Below, one piece after another: positions 57,435-64,000 of a stretch of 64,000 nucleotides of DNA (position 1 is its first letter; every line of letters starts with the position of its first letter). Position numbers and translations under genes: made by a program. This DNA is from Chloroflexota bacterium (GTDB taxonomy: Bacteria > Chloroflexota > Anaerolineae > JAAYEA01): positions 1 through 64,000 of the forward strand of contig JAIOAV010000008.1 in the NCBI GenBank assembly GCA_019873665.1. Reading direction: 5' to 3'. The notes beneath the pieces were generated by a model. It made no database searches. It saw only the letters and a program-made list of their open reading frames with translations, and was not told the origin of the DNA.

Positions 57435-58375
57435 GTCACCCTCCTTTCCTCTTGCGTGCGCAGGTAGAGGTACATAAGCACAGCGCAGAGCGCAGTCAGG
57501 ATCACACCCAGGGCTGAGGCCATGGGGTAGTTGAAGAAGGGGTTCACTTCCTTCTGGATCTTGTTGCTTAGCCAGATGTTATAGGGGCCAACCAGGATCA
57601 GCGGCAGAGTATAGACGCCCACCGCGCCAGAGATAGTGAGCAGCAGCGCCCCCATGATGCCCTTTTTGGCCAGGGGGATGGTGACCTTGAGGAAGGTGCG
57701 CAGCCAGCTCGCGCCCATCGTCTGCGCTGCCTCCTCATACATCACGTCCACGCCAGCGATGGCGCTGCGGATCAAAAGCACCATCAGCGTAGGAAGACAC
57801 ATCCAGACGATCACCGCGATCGGCGATTGCACCAAGCGCAGTGGCTCATCAATCAGCCGCAGCGACATCAGCAGCCAGTTGATAGGGCCTTGCGGAGACA
57901 GCGCATAGGCTAAAGCATAGATGGTGAAGATATCGCCAAAGATCGGCAGCAAGAAAGAGAGCTCGATGAAGGCGGCGCCAAAGGGCTTGAAACGGGCAAG
58001 AAAATACGCCACCGGTAGAGCCAAGAGCAGCGCCACGGCAGAGGTGAAGAGTGCCACCCCCACCGTCCAGGCCAAGCTTCTTACGTACTCCGTCTCGGTG
58101 AAGGCCCGGATAAAGTTCTCCAGAGTGAAAGCAGGCACCGGCATCCACATCACGCCCTTGTACAGCTCACGCCGCCAGAAGGCAAACGCCACTTGAAAAC
58201 CCACGGGTACCGCAAACACCAAAGCCATATAGATAAGCAGAGGTGCCAGCAAGAGCAACGTCGTGCCGTGCCGACGCCAAAAAGAAGGGCGCTCATACTG
58301 CTCCTCAAAGATGCGAGCCGCCTCGACATCCTGCGCACGGTGACCCAGACGCAAGCGAGCCAACACACGGTTCAT
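57431..58375 (-). CDS. Sugar ABC transporter permease (MalF-like)
   Basis: A 314-residue membrane protein with about six helices. The EAA loop is EEAAQTMGASWLRTFLKVTIPLAKKGI. The cytoplasmic N-terminus is longer than in MalG partners (MNRVLARLRLGHRAQDVEAARIF). The ribosome site is modest, GGAGGTTTGACCTGCT with wide spacing. A 96-base gap separates it from the binding-protein gene. Confidence 0.87.
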   Translation of the reverse strand: MNRVLARLRLGHRAQDVEAARIFEEQYERPSFWRRHGTTLLLLAPLLIYMALVFAVPVGFQVAFAFWRRELYKGVMWMPVPAFTLENFIRAFTETEYVRSLAWTVGVALFTSAVALLLALPVAYFLARFKPFGAAFIELSFLLPIFGDIFTIYALAYALSPQGPINWLLMSLRLIDEPLRLVQSPIAVIVWMCLPTLMVLLIRSAIAGVDVMYEEAAQTMGASWLRTFLKVTIPLAKKGIMGALLLTISGAVGVYTLPLILVGPYNIWLSNKIQKEVNPFFNYPMASALGVILTALCAVLMYLYLRTQEERRVT

Positions 58376-58471
58376 AGCAGGTCAAACCTCCAAATGGGCC
58401 TCCGAGGTCCGGGCGGTTGCGCTCAGGCCTCGGAGGCCAGTGTCTGTTGCGCTGATTTGGAGTCGCCAGGC

Positions 58472-59770
58472 TCAGGCGCCTCTCACGATCCGATCATAGG
58501 TCTTGGAAATCCACTCCTGCTTGGGCGACCACCATTCCCAGTTACAGGTCAGAATCAGGCTGCCAGGATCGGGCGGATAGTAAGGTTTAGCCCATTCAGG
58601 CATCAGCGCACGTTGCCCGGCGTGCACACCGCCGCAATACACCGCAAGATACTTGTCCTCGGTGATGCCCCAACGGTTCTGCTCGACCCCCTTCTCGTCC
58701 TTGTACCAGCCAGCATGGATGAACTCGTCGCTCACCATCCAGTCGGTGAGGACGCGCGCCGCGATGGGGTGCTTGCAGTTCTTGATGATCTTGCAGGTCT
58801 CGCGGTTGGCCAGGATACCCGACTTGGGATAGAACGCCGCCAGCACATTATCGCGCCTGTTCCAAGGCAGGGCCAGCATGGCACGGGTATAGACACCCCA
58901 GGTGCCAGCCCACCACACCTCGCCGGTCTCCAGCATGAGGCGCATGGCCGGGTCGTTGCCGATGTCGCCCCACTTGTGGACCTTGTCCTCCATGTTGTCC
59001 TTCCACCAGGTGATGCCCGCTTCCCAGGCTTCCTCGGACCAAAGGTTGCCCTTGACGATCCCCTGCTTGATCAGCGAGTTAAGGATGCCCATGAAGACAA
59101 AGTGGCAGCGCCCGTCGTTGAACGGATAGAGCACGCCCTTGTCTTTCAGCTCGGCGCGGGACAGGTCGGTCCAGTCCTTGTAGTTGTTGAGATCCACCTT
59201 GTCCTTGCGCAGGATGCCTTGCAGCCACTCAAAGCCCTGGTACATCACACCATAGATGTTGCCGCCATTGACCTTCGGTTCGGCGCGCACAAAATACGCC
59301 TCCTCAACCTTCCTCACATTTTCTAGAAGAGGCGCATATTGCTCCTGATCCACTGGCTCACCCCACTCCAAGGCGTGAAACCGAGGCCAGTACTCCTCCT
59401 CGTTGTCCATCACGTCAATATCTGCATCCGCGGCGGTCTTGCCTGCCACCGGCAGCTCGTTCATGAGGTTGCTCACGCTCACATTCTGCTTGACGAGCTT
59501 GACGGTGACGCCGTATTTCTTCTGCGTGTACTCGCCGAACTTCTGGGGAATGACCTCAGCCATCAGGCCCTCAAAGCCCCAGGTGGTGAGGTTGACAAGT
59601 AGACCTTCTTTCTCCAGCGCCTTGCCCACCTGATCCGGCTTGCTGAGGTCGAATTCGCCCACTTGGGTGACAACGGCGGGCGCCTTCTTGCAGCTTACGA
59701 TCCCGGCAATGCCGGCCGATAGAGCGGCTGAATAGCGGATGAAATCCCGACGACTCAATTTCCTGGACAT
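58472..59770 (-). CDS. ABC transporter extracellular solute-binding lipoprotein, Tat-type
   Basis: A 432-residue extracellular-solute-binding protein. MSRKLSRRDFIRYSAALSAGIAGIVSC combines a twin-arginine signal with a lipobox Cys, so it is exported folded and lipidated. The mature part is of the family-1 extracellular solute-binding type (LEKEGLLVNLTTWGFEGLMAEVIPQKFGEYTQKKYGV, DADIDVMDNEEEYWPRF, LILTCNWEWWSPKQEWISKTYDRI). Trp/Tyr-rich patches (WWKDNMEDKVHKWG) suit a carbohydrate ligand. RBS GGGGAGGAACTGCC. First gene of the importer operon behind a leader of about 440 bases. The imported sugar is not known; the glycan context suggests an oligosaccharide. Confidence 0.9.
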   Translation of the reverse strand: MSRKLSRRDFIRYSAALSAGIAGIVSCKKAPAVVTQVGEFDLSKPDQVGKALEKEGLLVNLTTWGFEGLMAEVIPQKFGEYTQKKYGVTVKLVKQNVSVSNLMNELPVAGKTAADADIDVMDNEEEYWPRFHALEWGEPVDQEQYAPLLENVRKVEEAYFVRAEPKVNGGNIYGVMYQGFEWLQGILRKDKVDLNNYKDWTDLSRAELKDKGVLYPFNDGRCHFVFMGILNSLIKQGIVKGNLWSEEAWEAGITWWKDNMEDKVHKWGDIGNDPAMRLMLETGEVWWAGTWGVYTRAMLALPWNRRDNVLAAFYPKSGILANRETCKIIKNCKHPIAARVLTDWMVSDEFIHAGWYKDEKGVEQNRWGITEDKYLAVYCGGVHAGQRALMPEWAKPYYPPDPGSLILTCNWEWWSPKQEWISKTYDRIVRGA

Positions 59771-60215
59771 GGCAGTTCCTCCCCTTTCTTGCCCTCACAA
59801 TGAGGGCGATTACACGAAGCAAATGGAAGATCCCATGCGAAACAACACGACCGCTCGGGAATGGACTCTTTCAGGCAACAGGCCGGCAAGTGAGGGGGGA
59901 GCCCTAGCCCCCTTGTAGCAAGAGCGAGGCTCGCGTGTGGCAGATAGGCATCACCTCCTCAACAGAGACACGTTGGCGTTGCGCGATGTCTCGCAATCGC
60001 GAGTGCTTGAACCAATGATCAGCAATCACCTCCTTTCATGCAACATATGGCAGAACGACGGTGCATCTCAGGGTCTCGCGCCCGCGCGTTGGGGTGTACG
60101 CGAATGCTCATGACTTATAACGCAGTACGTTAACAGCATATGACGCCGGGCCACTGCCACAGCAAGGGTGCAGTCAGCCTTCCAAGCCGTGGCGGCTCAA
60201 CAATGCTTACGCTAT
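59771..60215 (-). promoter_or_regulatory. Long 5' leader of the sugar ABC importer operon
   Basis: From the promoter at 60216-60244 the transcript would run about 440 bases before the binding-protein ATG. Inside lie two exact anti-SD-like sites, AAAGGAGGTGAT (near 60025-60036) and GAGGAGGTGATG (near 59950-59961). The first could serve a 24-codon ORF beginning TTG that ends in the second site, overlapping an ATG that opens 15 more codons. No known riboswitch core is recognised. Confidence 0.45.
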
Positions 60216-60244
60216 ATTAAAGCACACTTTTGCCCATCTGTCAA
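60216..60244 (-). promoter_or_regulatory. Promoter of the sugar ABC importer operon
   Basis: Minus strand TTGACA (perfect), 17 bases, TTTAAT (one mismatch). It points away from the GNAT gene and toward the binding-protein gene. Confidence 0.65.
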
Positions 60245-60388
60245 GTCGCAATTGCACACGTTTGCACGTCGAGATGCCACAGGCATCTTGCCTCTGCGGC
60301 GTTCTCTGATATCATATATAGCATGGCCTTGGTGCATCCTGCGCCGCGAGGTGTCCCAGATCGCGTGGAGAGAAGGGAGAGAGCGCCC
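60245..60388. other. Short upstream region of the GNAT gene
   Basis: This gap carries no gene. A -10-like CATATATAG lies at about 60312-60321, about 70 bases ahead of the GNAT start, but no matching -35 is seen. Confidence 0.3.
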
Positions 60389-60850
60389 ATGGTGCAAATC
60401 CGCCCATTCCGCAGCGCCGACCTGGAGCGTTGTGTTGTGCTCTTTATCACCATTTTCAGCGAGGCCCCGTGGCACGATCATTGGCCATCCTTTGCCCGCG
60501 CACGCGCCTTCCTCGCCGATATCATTGGAACACCAGGCTTTCGCGGCTTTGTGGCTGAGGAGGATGGGCACCTCGTGGCACTATGCTTCGGTCATAAGCG
60601 CCGCTGGTGGCAGGGAGACGAGTACTTTATAAACGAGCTGGGCGTGCTCCCGGACCGTCAGCGGGAGGGGATTGGCAGCCAGTTGTTGAGCTATGTGCGA
60701 GACCAGTTGCGGCAGGAAGGCGTGCAGTACATCTCGCTGCTCACCGAGCGGAGCATCCCGGCCGAGCAATTCTACGTCAAAGAGGGATTCCAGAAGGATA
60801 AGGACGTGATCTACATGTATCAGTATCTTGAGCCAAGCCCAGATGACTGA
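60389..60850 (+). CDS. GNAT acetyltransferase
   Basis: A 153-residue N-acetyltransferase. MVQIRPFRSADLERCVVLF opens the fold, INELGVLPDRQREGIGSQLLSYVRDQLRQEGVQYISLLT has the acetyl-CoA loop (R-x-x-G-x-G), and AEQFYVKEGFQKDKDVIYM is the conserved C-terminal strand. The ORF track's earlier start is upstream of the promoter-like region; the chosen ATG has GGGAGAGAGCGCCC ahead. Its stop lies seven bases before the sialidase start, so the two form one unit. Confidence 0.85.
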   Translation: MVQIRPFRSADLERCVVLFITIFSEAPWHDHWPSFARARAFLADIIGTPGFRGFVAEEDGHLVALCFGHKRRWWQGDEYFINELGVLPDRQREGIGSQLLSYVRDQLRQEGVQYISLLTERSIPAEQFYVKEGFQKDKDVIYMYQYLEPSPDD

Positions 60851-60857
60851 GGGGGTC

Positions 60858-61928
60858 ATGATCCGTCAAGACGAAGCGCTGTTTGTCGCCGCGCGCGGCG
60901 GGTATCACACCTATCGCATCCCGGCGCTAGTTGTTACGCTGCGAGGCACGGTGCTTGCTTTCTGCGAGGGACGACGCGATAGCGCCCGCGACAGCGGCGC
61001 CATTGACATCCTCTGCCGCCGCAGCACCGACGGAGGCCAGACGTGGGAAGCGCCCCGCCTGGCCGTCTCCGGCCAGGGAGACACGGCAGGGAATCCCGCG
61101 CCGGTGGTGGATCGGCGGACGGGGATCATCTGGCTTCCCTTTTGCCGCAACCTGGCGGCTGGCCCGGAGCCGATGATCATCGCCGGCCAGGCGCCGCGCA
61201 CGGTCTGGCTGACATGGAGCACCGATGACGGCGTGAGCTGGGTGACGCCGCGTGAGATCACGGCGCAGGTGAAGCAGCCTGATTGGACTTGGTATGCCAC
61301 CGGTCCCGGCCATAGCCTGCAGCTTGCCAACGGGCGGCTGTTGATCCCGTGCGACCACGTGGTGGGCGACGGAAGGACGGCGGCTACGGTACGCTCACAC
61401 GTTATCTACAGCGACGACGCCGGCGATACGTGGCAGATCGGCGGCACCGCGCAGCCGGGGACCAACGAGTGCGTGGCAGTAGAGACGGTGGATGGCAGGC
61501 TATATCTCAACTGCCGCAACCACCGCGATGATCCGGCCCGCGTGTACCGGCGTGCGTATGCCTGGAGCCGCGACGGTGGGCTGTCCTTTGCTGAGTTCGG
61601 CGTCGCGGCGGAGCTGGTCGAGCCGGTGTGCCAGGCCAGCGCCATCCGCTACGGCGACGCGCATAGTAGTGGCCGGAGCCGCATCCTCTTTGCAAATCCG
61701 GCCAGCAGCGCCCGCGAGCGGCTCACAGTGCGCATCAGCGAGGATGAGTGCCAGAGCTGGGGAGCGGGCAGGATGTTGCACGCCGGTCCTGCCGCATATT
61801 CCGACCTGGCGGTGGCGCACGATGGGACGATCCTCTGCCTCTATGAATGCGGGGTGCACGCGCCATATGAGACGATCACTCTGTCGCGCCTGACGCTAGA
61901 TTGGCTCACAGCACACCAGGCCATCTAG
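60858..61928 (+). CDS. Exo-alpha-sialidase (GH33-like), cytoplasmic
   Basis: A 356-residue six-bladed propeller. YHTYRIPALVV carries the RIP motif with the first arginine of the triad, RRDSARDSGAIDILCRRS the acid/base Asp region, TNECVAVE a catalytic Glu region, and YSDLAVAHDGTILCLYECG the nucleophile Tyr/Glu region. Asp-boxes are STDGGQTW, STDDGVSW, SDDAGDTW and SRDGGLSF. It would release sialic acid for the NanA-like enzyme at 10271. There is no signal peptide, so substrates must be imported. The start at the ATG with GAGGGGGTC is chosen; an ATG five codons earlier overlaps the GNAT stop region. Confidence 0.88.
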   Translation: MIRQDEALFVAARGGYHTYRIPALVVTLRGTVLAFCEGRRDSARDSGAIDILCRRSTDGGQTWEAPRLAVSGQGDTAGNPAPVVDRRTGIIWLPFCRNLAAGPEPMIIAGQAPRTVWLTWSTDDGVSWVTPREITAQVKQPDWTWYATGPGHSLQLANGRLLIPCDHVVGDGRTAATVRSHVIYSDDAGDTWQIGGTAQPGTNECVAVETVDGRLYLNCRNHRDDPARVYRRAYAWSRDGGLSFAEFGVAAELVEPVCQASAIRYGDAHSSGRSRILFANPASSARERLTVRISEDECQSWGAGRMLHAGPAAYSDLAVAHDGTILCLYECGVHAPYETITLSRLTLDWLTAHQAI

Positions 61929-61932
61929 CAAG

Positions 61933-61972
61933 AAGCGGAGCCTCCCCGTTGCAGAGGAGGCCCCGCCGCTTT
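61933..61972 (+). terminator. Terminator-like hairpin after the sialidase gene
   Basis: AAGCGG...CCTCC pairs with GGAGG...CCGCTT, ending in a short TTT. It lies five bases after the sialidase stop and before the convergent membrane-protein gene. Confidence 0.55.
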
Positions 61973-61996
61973 CTGCGCTGCTGCAGTTGCTCGCGC

Positions 61997-62239
61997 CTAG
62001 GCGCGGCGCAGAGCGTGGATGATGGCCACCAGGATCACGCCGCCGACCACAGCCAGGAGGATCTCACCGATCACACTGTTGGTGGTCAACCCCACTTGCT
62101 GGCCGATCCAACCGCCAATCAGGCCACCGACGATGCCCACCACGATGTCGCCCACGACGCCGAAACCGCTGCCCTTCATGATCTGGCCCGTAATCCAGCC
62201 AGCGATCAGCCCTACCACAAGCCAGTAAATGATAGACAT
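61997..62239 (-). CDS. YeaQ/YmgE (GlsB) family small membrane protein
   Basis: An 80-residue protein with three hydrophobic helices: IIYWLVVGLIAGWITGQIMKG, VVGDIVVGIVGGLIGGWIGQQVG and IGEILLAVVGGVILVAIIHAL. This is the transglycosylase-associated protein family linked to stress responses. RBS GGAGGCACAGATT. Confidence 0.9.
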   Translation of the reverse strand: MSIIYWLVVGLIAGWITGQIMKGSGFGVVGDIVVGIVGGLIGGWIGQQVGLTTNSVIGEILLAVVGGVILVAIIHALRRA

Positions 62240-62398
62240 AATCTGTGCCTCCGCGCTTCCGAGCTATGTCCATCAGAGCAGGCGCTGAACCTCTCCGGTG
62301 GAAGGCGGAAAGCCGCCGCGACTTGTCACCCACGGTCGTTTGCTAGCCACTACTCCTCCTTTCGCCCCCACAGCGCGTCGCCACGCCGCGCCGCACTG

Positions 62399-63259
62399 CT
62401 AGTAGTGCACGACGACCAACGTGCCCATCGGCGTCCAGTCAAAGAGCCACGCGGCGTCTGCCAGATTCAGGTTCACGCAGCCGTGGCTCATCGGCCGACC
62501 AAAGTTGTTGTGCCAGTACGCGCCGTGCAGCGCGTACCCCCGATAATAGTACATGGTGTGCGGCACGGCGGGCAAATAGTATCCAGGACCGGACATCGGC
62601 GCGCTCACGTACTTGGCATAGACGTTAAAGCGGCCCGTTACCGTGGGCGTGCCAGGGAGGCCGGTGGAGACGATCATACGTCGCACCGCCACCTGCCCCT
62701 CCCACGCGATCACCGTCTGCGAGCTGAGGATCACCTCGATCCACTTGCCGTCGGACCCTTCCGCCGACGGCTTTGCCGGCAGAGGCTCCGGCGTCGGTTC
62801 AGGCACGGGGGCGACGGTGCCGGGGATGCGCAGCTTCTGGCCAGCCCAGAGCACGTTCGGGTTGCGCAGATCATTGGCCAGCGCGATGGAGATGGCCGTC
62901 ACACCATAGCGCGCCGCGATCACGGAGAGGATCTCACCCCGCTCCACCACGTGGACGATGTTGTTGTCCGCGGTGGTGACGGCGCCAGGTTCCGGCAGGC
63001 GCAGCCGTTGTCCGGCCATGATGAGATTGGGGTTAGCCAGCTTGTTCTCCGTGACCAGCGCCTGCACCGTTGTGCCATGCCGCGCCGCGATGCCAGACAG
63101 GGTCTCGCCTGACTGGACGATGTGCACTCGCTCTTCGGCCAACGCCGCCCCCGGCACAAGGCCGACGGCCAGGAGAACGATGAGAAGCACCCACCGCAAC
63201 AGCCGCTCCCGCCCCTCCCCGGTAGCGCGCGCAGCCATCCCCCGGCACAGATGCACCAT
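62399..63259 (-). CDS. LysM repeat L,D-transpeptidase (YkuD)
   Basis: A 286-residue exported enzyme. A signal peptide (LLRWVLLIVLLAVGLVPGAALA) is followed by two LysM domains, ERVHIVQSGETLSGIAARHGTTVQALVTENKLANPNLIMAGQRLRLP and NIVHVVERGEILSVIAARYGVTAISIALANDLRNPNVLWAGQKLRIP, a Pro-rich linker and the YkuD catalytic domain ending HGAYWHNNFGRPMSHGCVNL, with the S-H-G-C nucleophile. It would crosslink or modify peptidoglycan. Start at MVHLCRG after GGGAGGTGTGAGCGCC; the ORF track's longer version begins upstream of the promoter. Independent of the sugar genes. Confidence 0.92.
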   Translation of the reverse strand: MVHLCRGMAARATGEGRERLLRWVLLIVLLAVGLVPGAALAEERVHIVQSGETLSGIAARHGTTVQALVTENKLANPNLIMAGQRLRLPEPGAVTTADNNIVHVVERGEILSVIAARYGVTAISIALANDLRNPNVLWAGQKLRIPGTVAPVPEPTPEPLPAKPSAEGSDGKWIEVILSSQTVIAWEGQVAVRRMIVSTGLPGTPTVTGRFNVYAKYVSAPMSGPGYYLPAVPHTMYYYRGYALHGAYWHNNFGRPMSHGCVNLNLADAAWLFDWTPMGTLVVVHY

Positions 63260-63313
63260 GGCGCTCACACCTCCCTCACGCTTGCTCTTTTTCCCGCCAT
63301 ACCTTCCATGAGC

Positions 63314-63342
63314 ATTGTAGGATGATTTTCGGTTGGCGTCAA
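63314..63342 (-). promoter_or_regulatory. Promoter of the LysM-YkuD gene
   Basis: Minus strand TTGACG, 17 bases, TACAAT, about 55 bases ahead of the start codon. Confidence 0.7.
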
Positions 63343-63363
63343 GCTTCAAGTGCAAGGCGTGAA

Positions 63364-63391
63364 TTGACAGGGTCCCTGCTCTGTCTATAAT
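63364..63391 (+). promoter_or_regulatory. Consensus promoter of the metal-binding lipoprotein gene
   Basis: TTGACA, 16 bases, TATAAT, both hexamers perfect, about 70 bases ahead of the start at 63460. The region between (GGGAACATGTAGCGC) could bind a metal-responsive regulator, but no Zur-type palindrome is visible. Confidence 0.8.
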
Positions 63392-63459
63392 GTAGGGAAC
63401 ATGTAGCGCTGTATCAAGACGCCCGTTACGCCCCACTAGATTGCCCAATGAGGAGTCAC

Positions 63460-64000
63460 ATGCGCCAACGCGCCATCACCTATCTCGTGCTCACACTCTT
63501 GCTTTGCAGCAGCTGCCAGCCCGCCGCCACGCCGCCCGCCGGCGCGACCGTGCGCGTCGTAGCCATCGAGCCGTTCCTGCAGGACATTGCCCAGAACGTG
63601 GCCGGCGAACGCCTGACGGTGGATGTGCTGATGCCGCCGGGCGCAGACCCGCACAGCTATGAGCCCGCACCACGGGATGTCGCCAAAATCGCCGACGCGC
63701 AGGTTGTCATCATCAACGGCGCCGGCCTGGAGATGTTCCTGGAGCGGCTCATCACCACGGCTGGCGGCCAGCATCGCGTCATTGATGCTTCCGCCGGGCT
63801 GCAGTCCCGCGAGGTGGATGAGCACGAGAGCGAGACGCACGAGCACGAAAGTGACCCGCACTTCTGGCTGGACCCCAACCTCGTCATCACATATGTCGAG
63901 AACATCCGCGACGGGCTGAGCGAAGCCGACCCAGATGGCGCGGCAACGTATGCGGCCAACGCGACGACGTACGCTGCGCAGCTTCAAGAGCTGGACCGGT
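63460..64000 (+). CDS. ZnuA/TroA-like metal-binding lipoprotein, 3'-truncated by the window
   Basis: The gene runs off the end of the window and is missing from the ORF track because it has no stop. The start MRQRAITYLVL follows GAGGAGTCAC. A signal peptide with lipobox LLLCSSC gives a lipoprotein, then a ZnuA-type N-terminal domain: EPFLQDIAQNVAGERLTVDVLMPPGADPHSYEPAPRDVAKI with the first His ligand, VIINGAGLEMFLERLI, then the acidic His-rich loop DEHESETHEHESDPHFWLDPN typical of zinc or manganese importers. The transporter's permease and ATPase genes should lie just beyond 64000. Confidence 0.9.
   Translation, partial: MRQRAITYLVLTLLLCSSCQPAATPPAGATVRVVAIEPFLQDIAQNVAGERLTVDVLMPPGADPHSYEPAPRDVAKIADAQVVIINGAGLEMFLERLITTAGGQHRVIDASAGLQSREVDEHESETHEHESDPHFWLDPNLVITYVENIRDGLSEADPDGAATYAANATTYAAQLQELDR

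Noticed and set aside
58193-59326. 377-codon plus-strand ORF opposite the binding protein
   Set aside because: Crosses the gap between binding protein and permease and has no domain.
61901-63112. 403-codon plus-strand ORF opposite the YeaQ and LysM-YkuD genes
   Set aside because: Spans two minus-strand genes with clear domains; His/Arg-rich shadow.
1-64000. CRISPR arrays, insertion sequences, integrases, prophage or toxin-antitoxin genes
   Set aside because: I looked for regularly spaced repeats, transposase or integrase motifs and paired small toxin genes and found none; the only repeats are the palindromic elements listed.

Overview
This is a GC-rich bacterial chromosome segment. It is densely packed with short operons, has clear Shine-Dalgarno sites and many near-consensus sigma-70 promoters (TTGACA/TATAAT type), and carries two tRNA-Gln genes. 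I see no phage, insertion sequence, integrase or CRISPR array. The gene style (Tat-exported sugar-binding protein, LysM-YkuD transpeptidase, Gld-like ABC/DUF4340 set, GATTGC-type palindromic repeats, many MFS, sulfatase and glycosidase genes) suggests a free-living glycan-degrading bacterium. Chloroflexota is my best guess, but that is inference and no rRNA is present to confirm it.

Layout. 1-3621 (+): the 3' part of an Old Yellow Enzyme family gene, a ferredoxin-type aldo/keto reductase and an MFS permease. 3618-10112 (-): a sulfatase with its own promoter, a second MFS permease, and a neat three-gene unit with promoter and terminator (glycyl-radical activating enzyme, metallo-beta-lactamase protein, and a fused MocA-like nucleotidyltransferase/HAD phosphatase). 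10271-22273 (+): an amino-sugar region with N-acetylneuraminate lyase, Gfo/Idh dehydrogenase, an unusual NagB-like protein, a ceramidase-like protein, a GntR regulator with an operator-like palindrome on its promoter, a DegT aminotransferase, a Zn dehydrogenase, a TIM-barrel-like protein, two small paralogous unknowns and NagA. 22315-24653: DeoR regulator, GNAT acetyltransferase and a molybdopterin-domain lipoprotein. 24821-31282 (-): an operon of HAD phosphatase, GH38-like mannosidase, FucI/AraA-like isomerase and a URO-D family protein.

31474-42466 (+): a 34-codon upstream ORF coupled to a CrtI-like desaturase, two tandem tRNA-Gln genes each with its own promoter, then an MttB-family gene followed by two large unrecognised proteins that look like (alpha/alpha)-barrel carbohydrate enzymes and two amidohydrolase-2 proteins. 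42696-47615 (-): a Gld-type ABC exporter set (ATPase, fused permease/auxiliary protein, DUF4340). 47990-55414 (+): enolase-superfamily dehydratase, a GH2 beta-glucuronidase-like enzyme fused to an SCP2 sterol-carrier domain, ScpB, a TspO-like protein, a BNR-repeat protein and a second sulfatase, closed by a strong bidirectional terminator. 55477-59770 (-): a sugar ABC importer with a very long 5' leader. 60389-64000: GNAT acetyltransferase, a complete sialidase without a signal peptide, a YeaQ-type membrane protein, a LysM-YkuD transpeptidase and the start of a ZnuA-like lipoprotein.

Together the genes describe intracellular breakdown of imported sialylated, sulfated and uronic-acid-containing glycans: the ABC and MFS importers bring in oligosaccharides or glycoconjugates, sialidase, sulfatases, GH2 and GH38-like enzymes trim them, and NanA, NagA, NagB-like, isomerase, dehydratase, dehydrogenase and aldo/keto reductase enzymes feed the sugars to central metabolism. 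The GH2-SCP2 fusion and the ceramidase-like protein raise the possibility that some substrates are glycolipids or glucuronidated sterols; that is a hypothesis.
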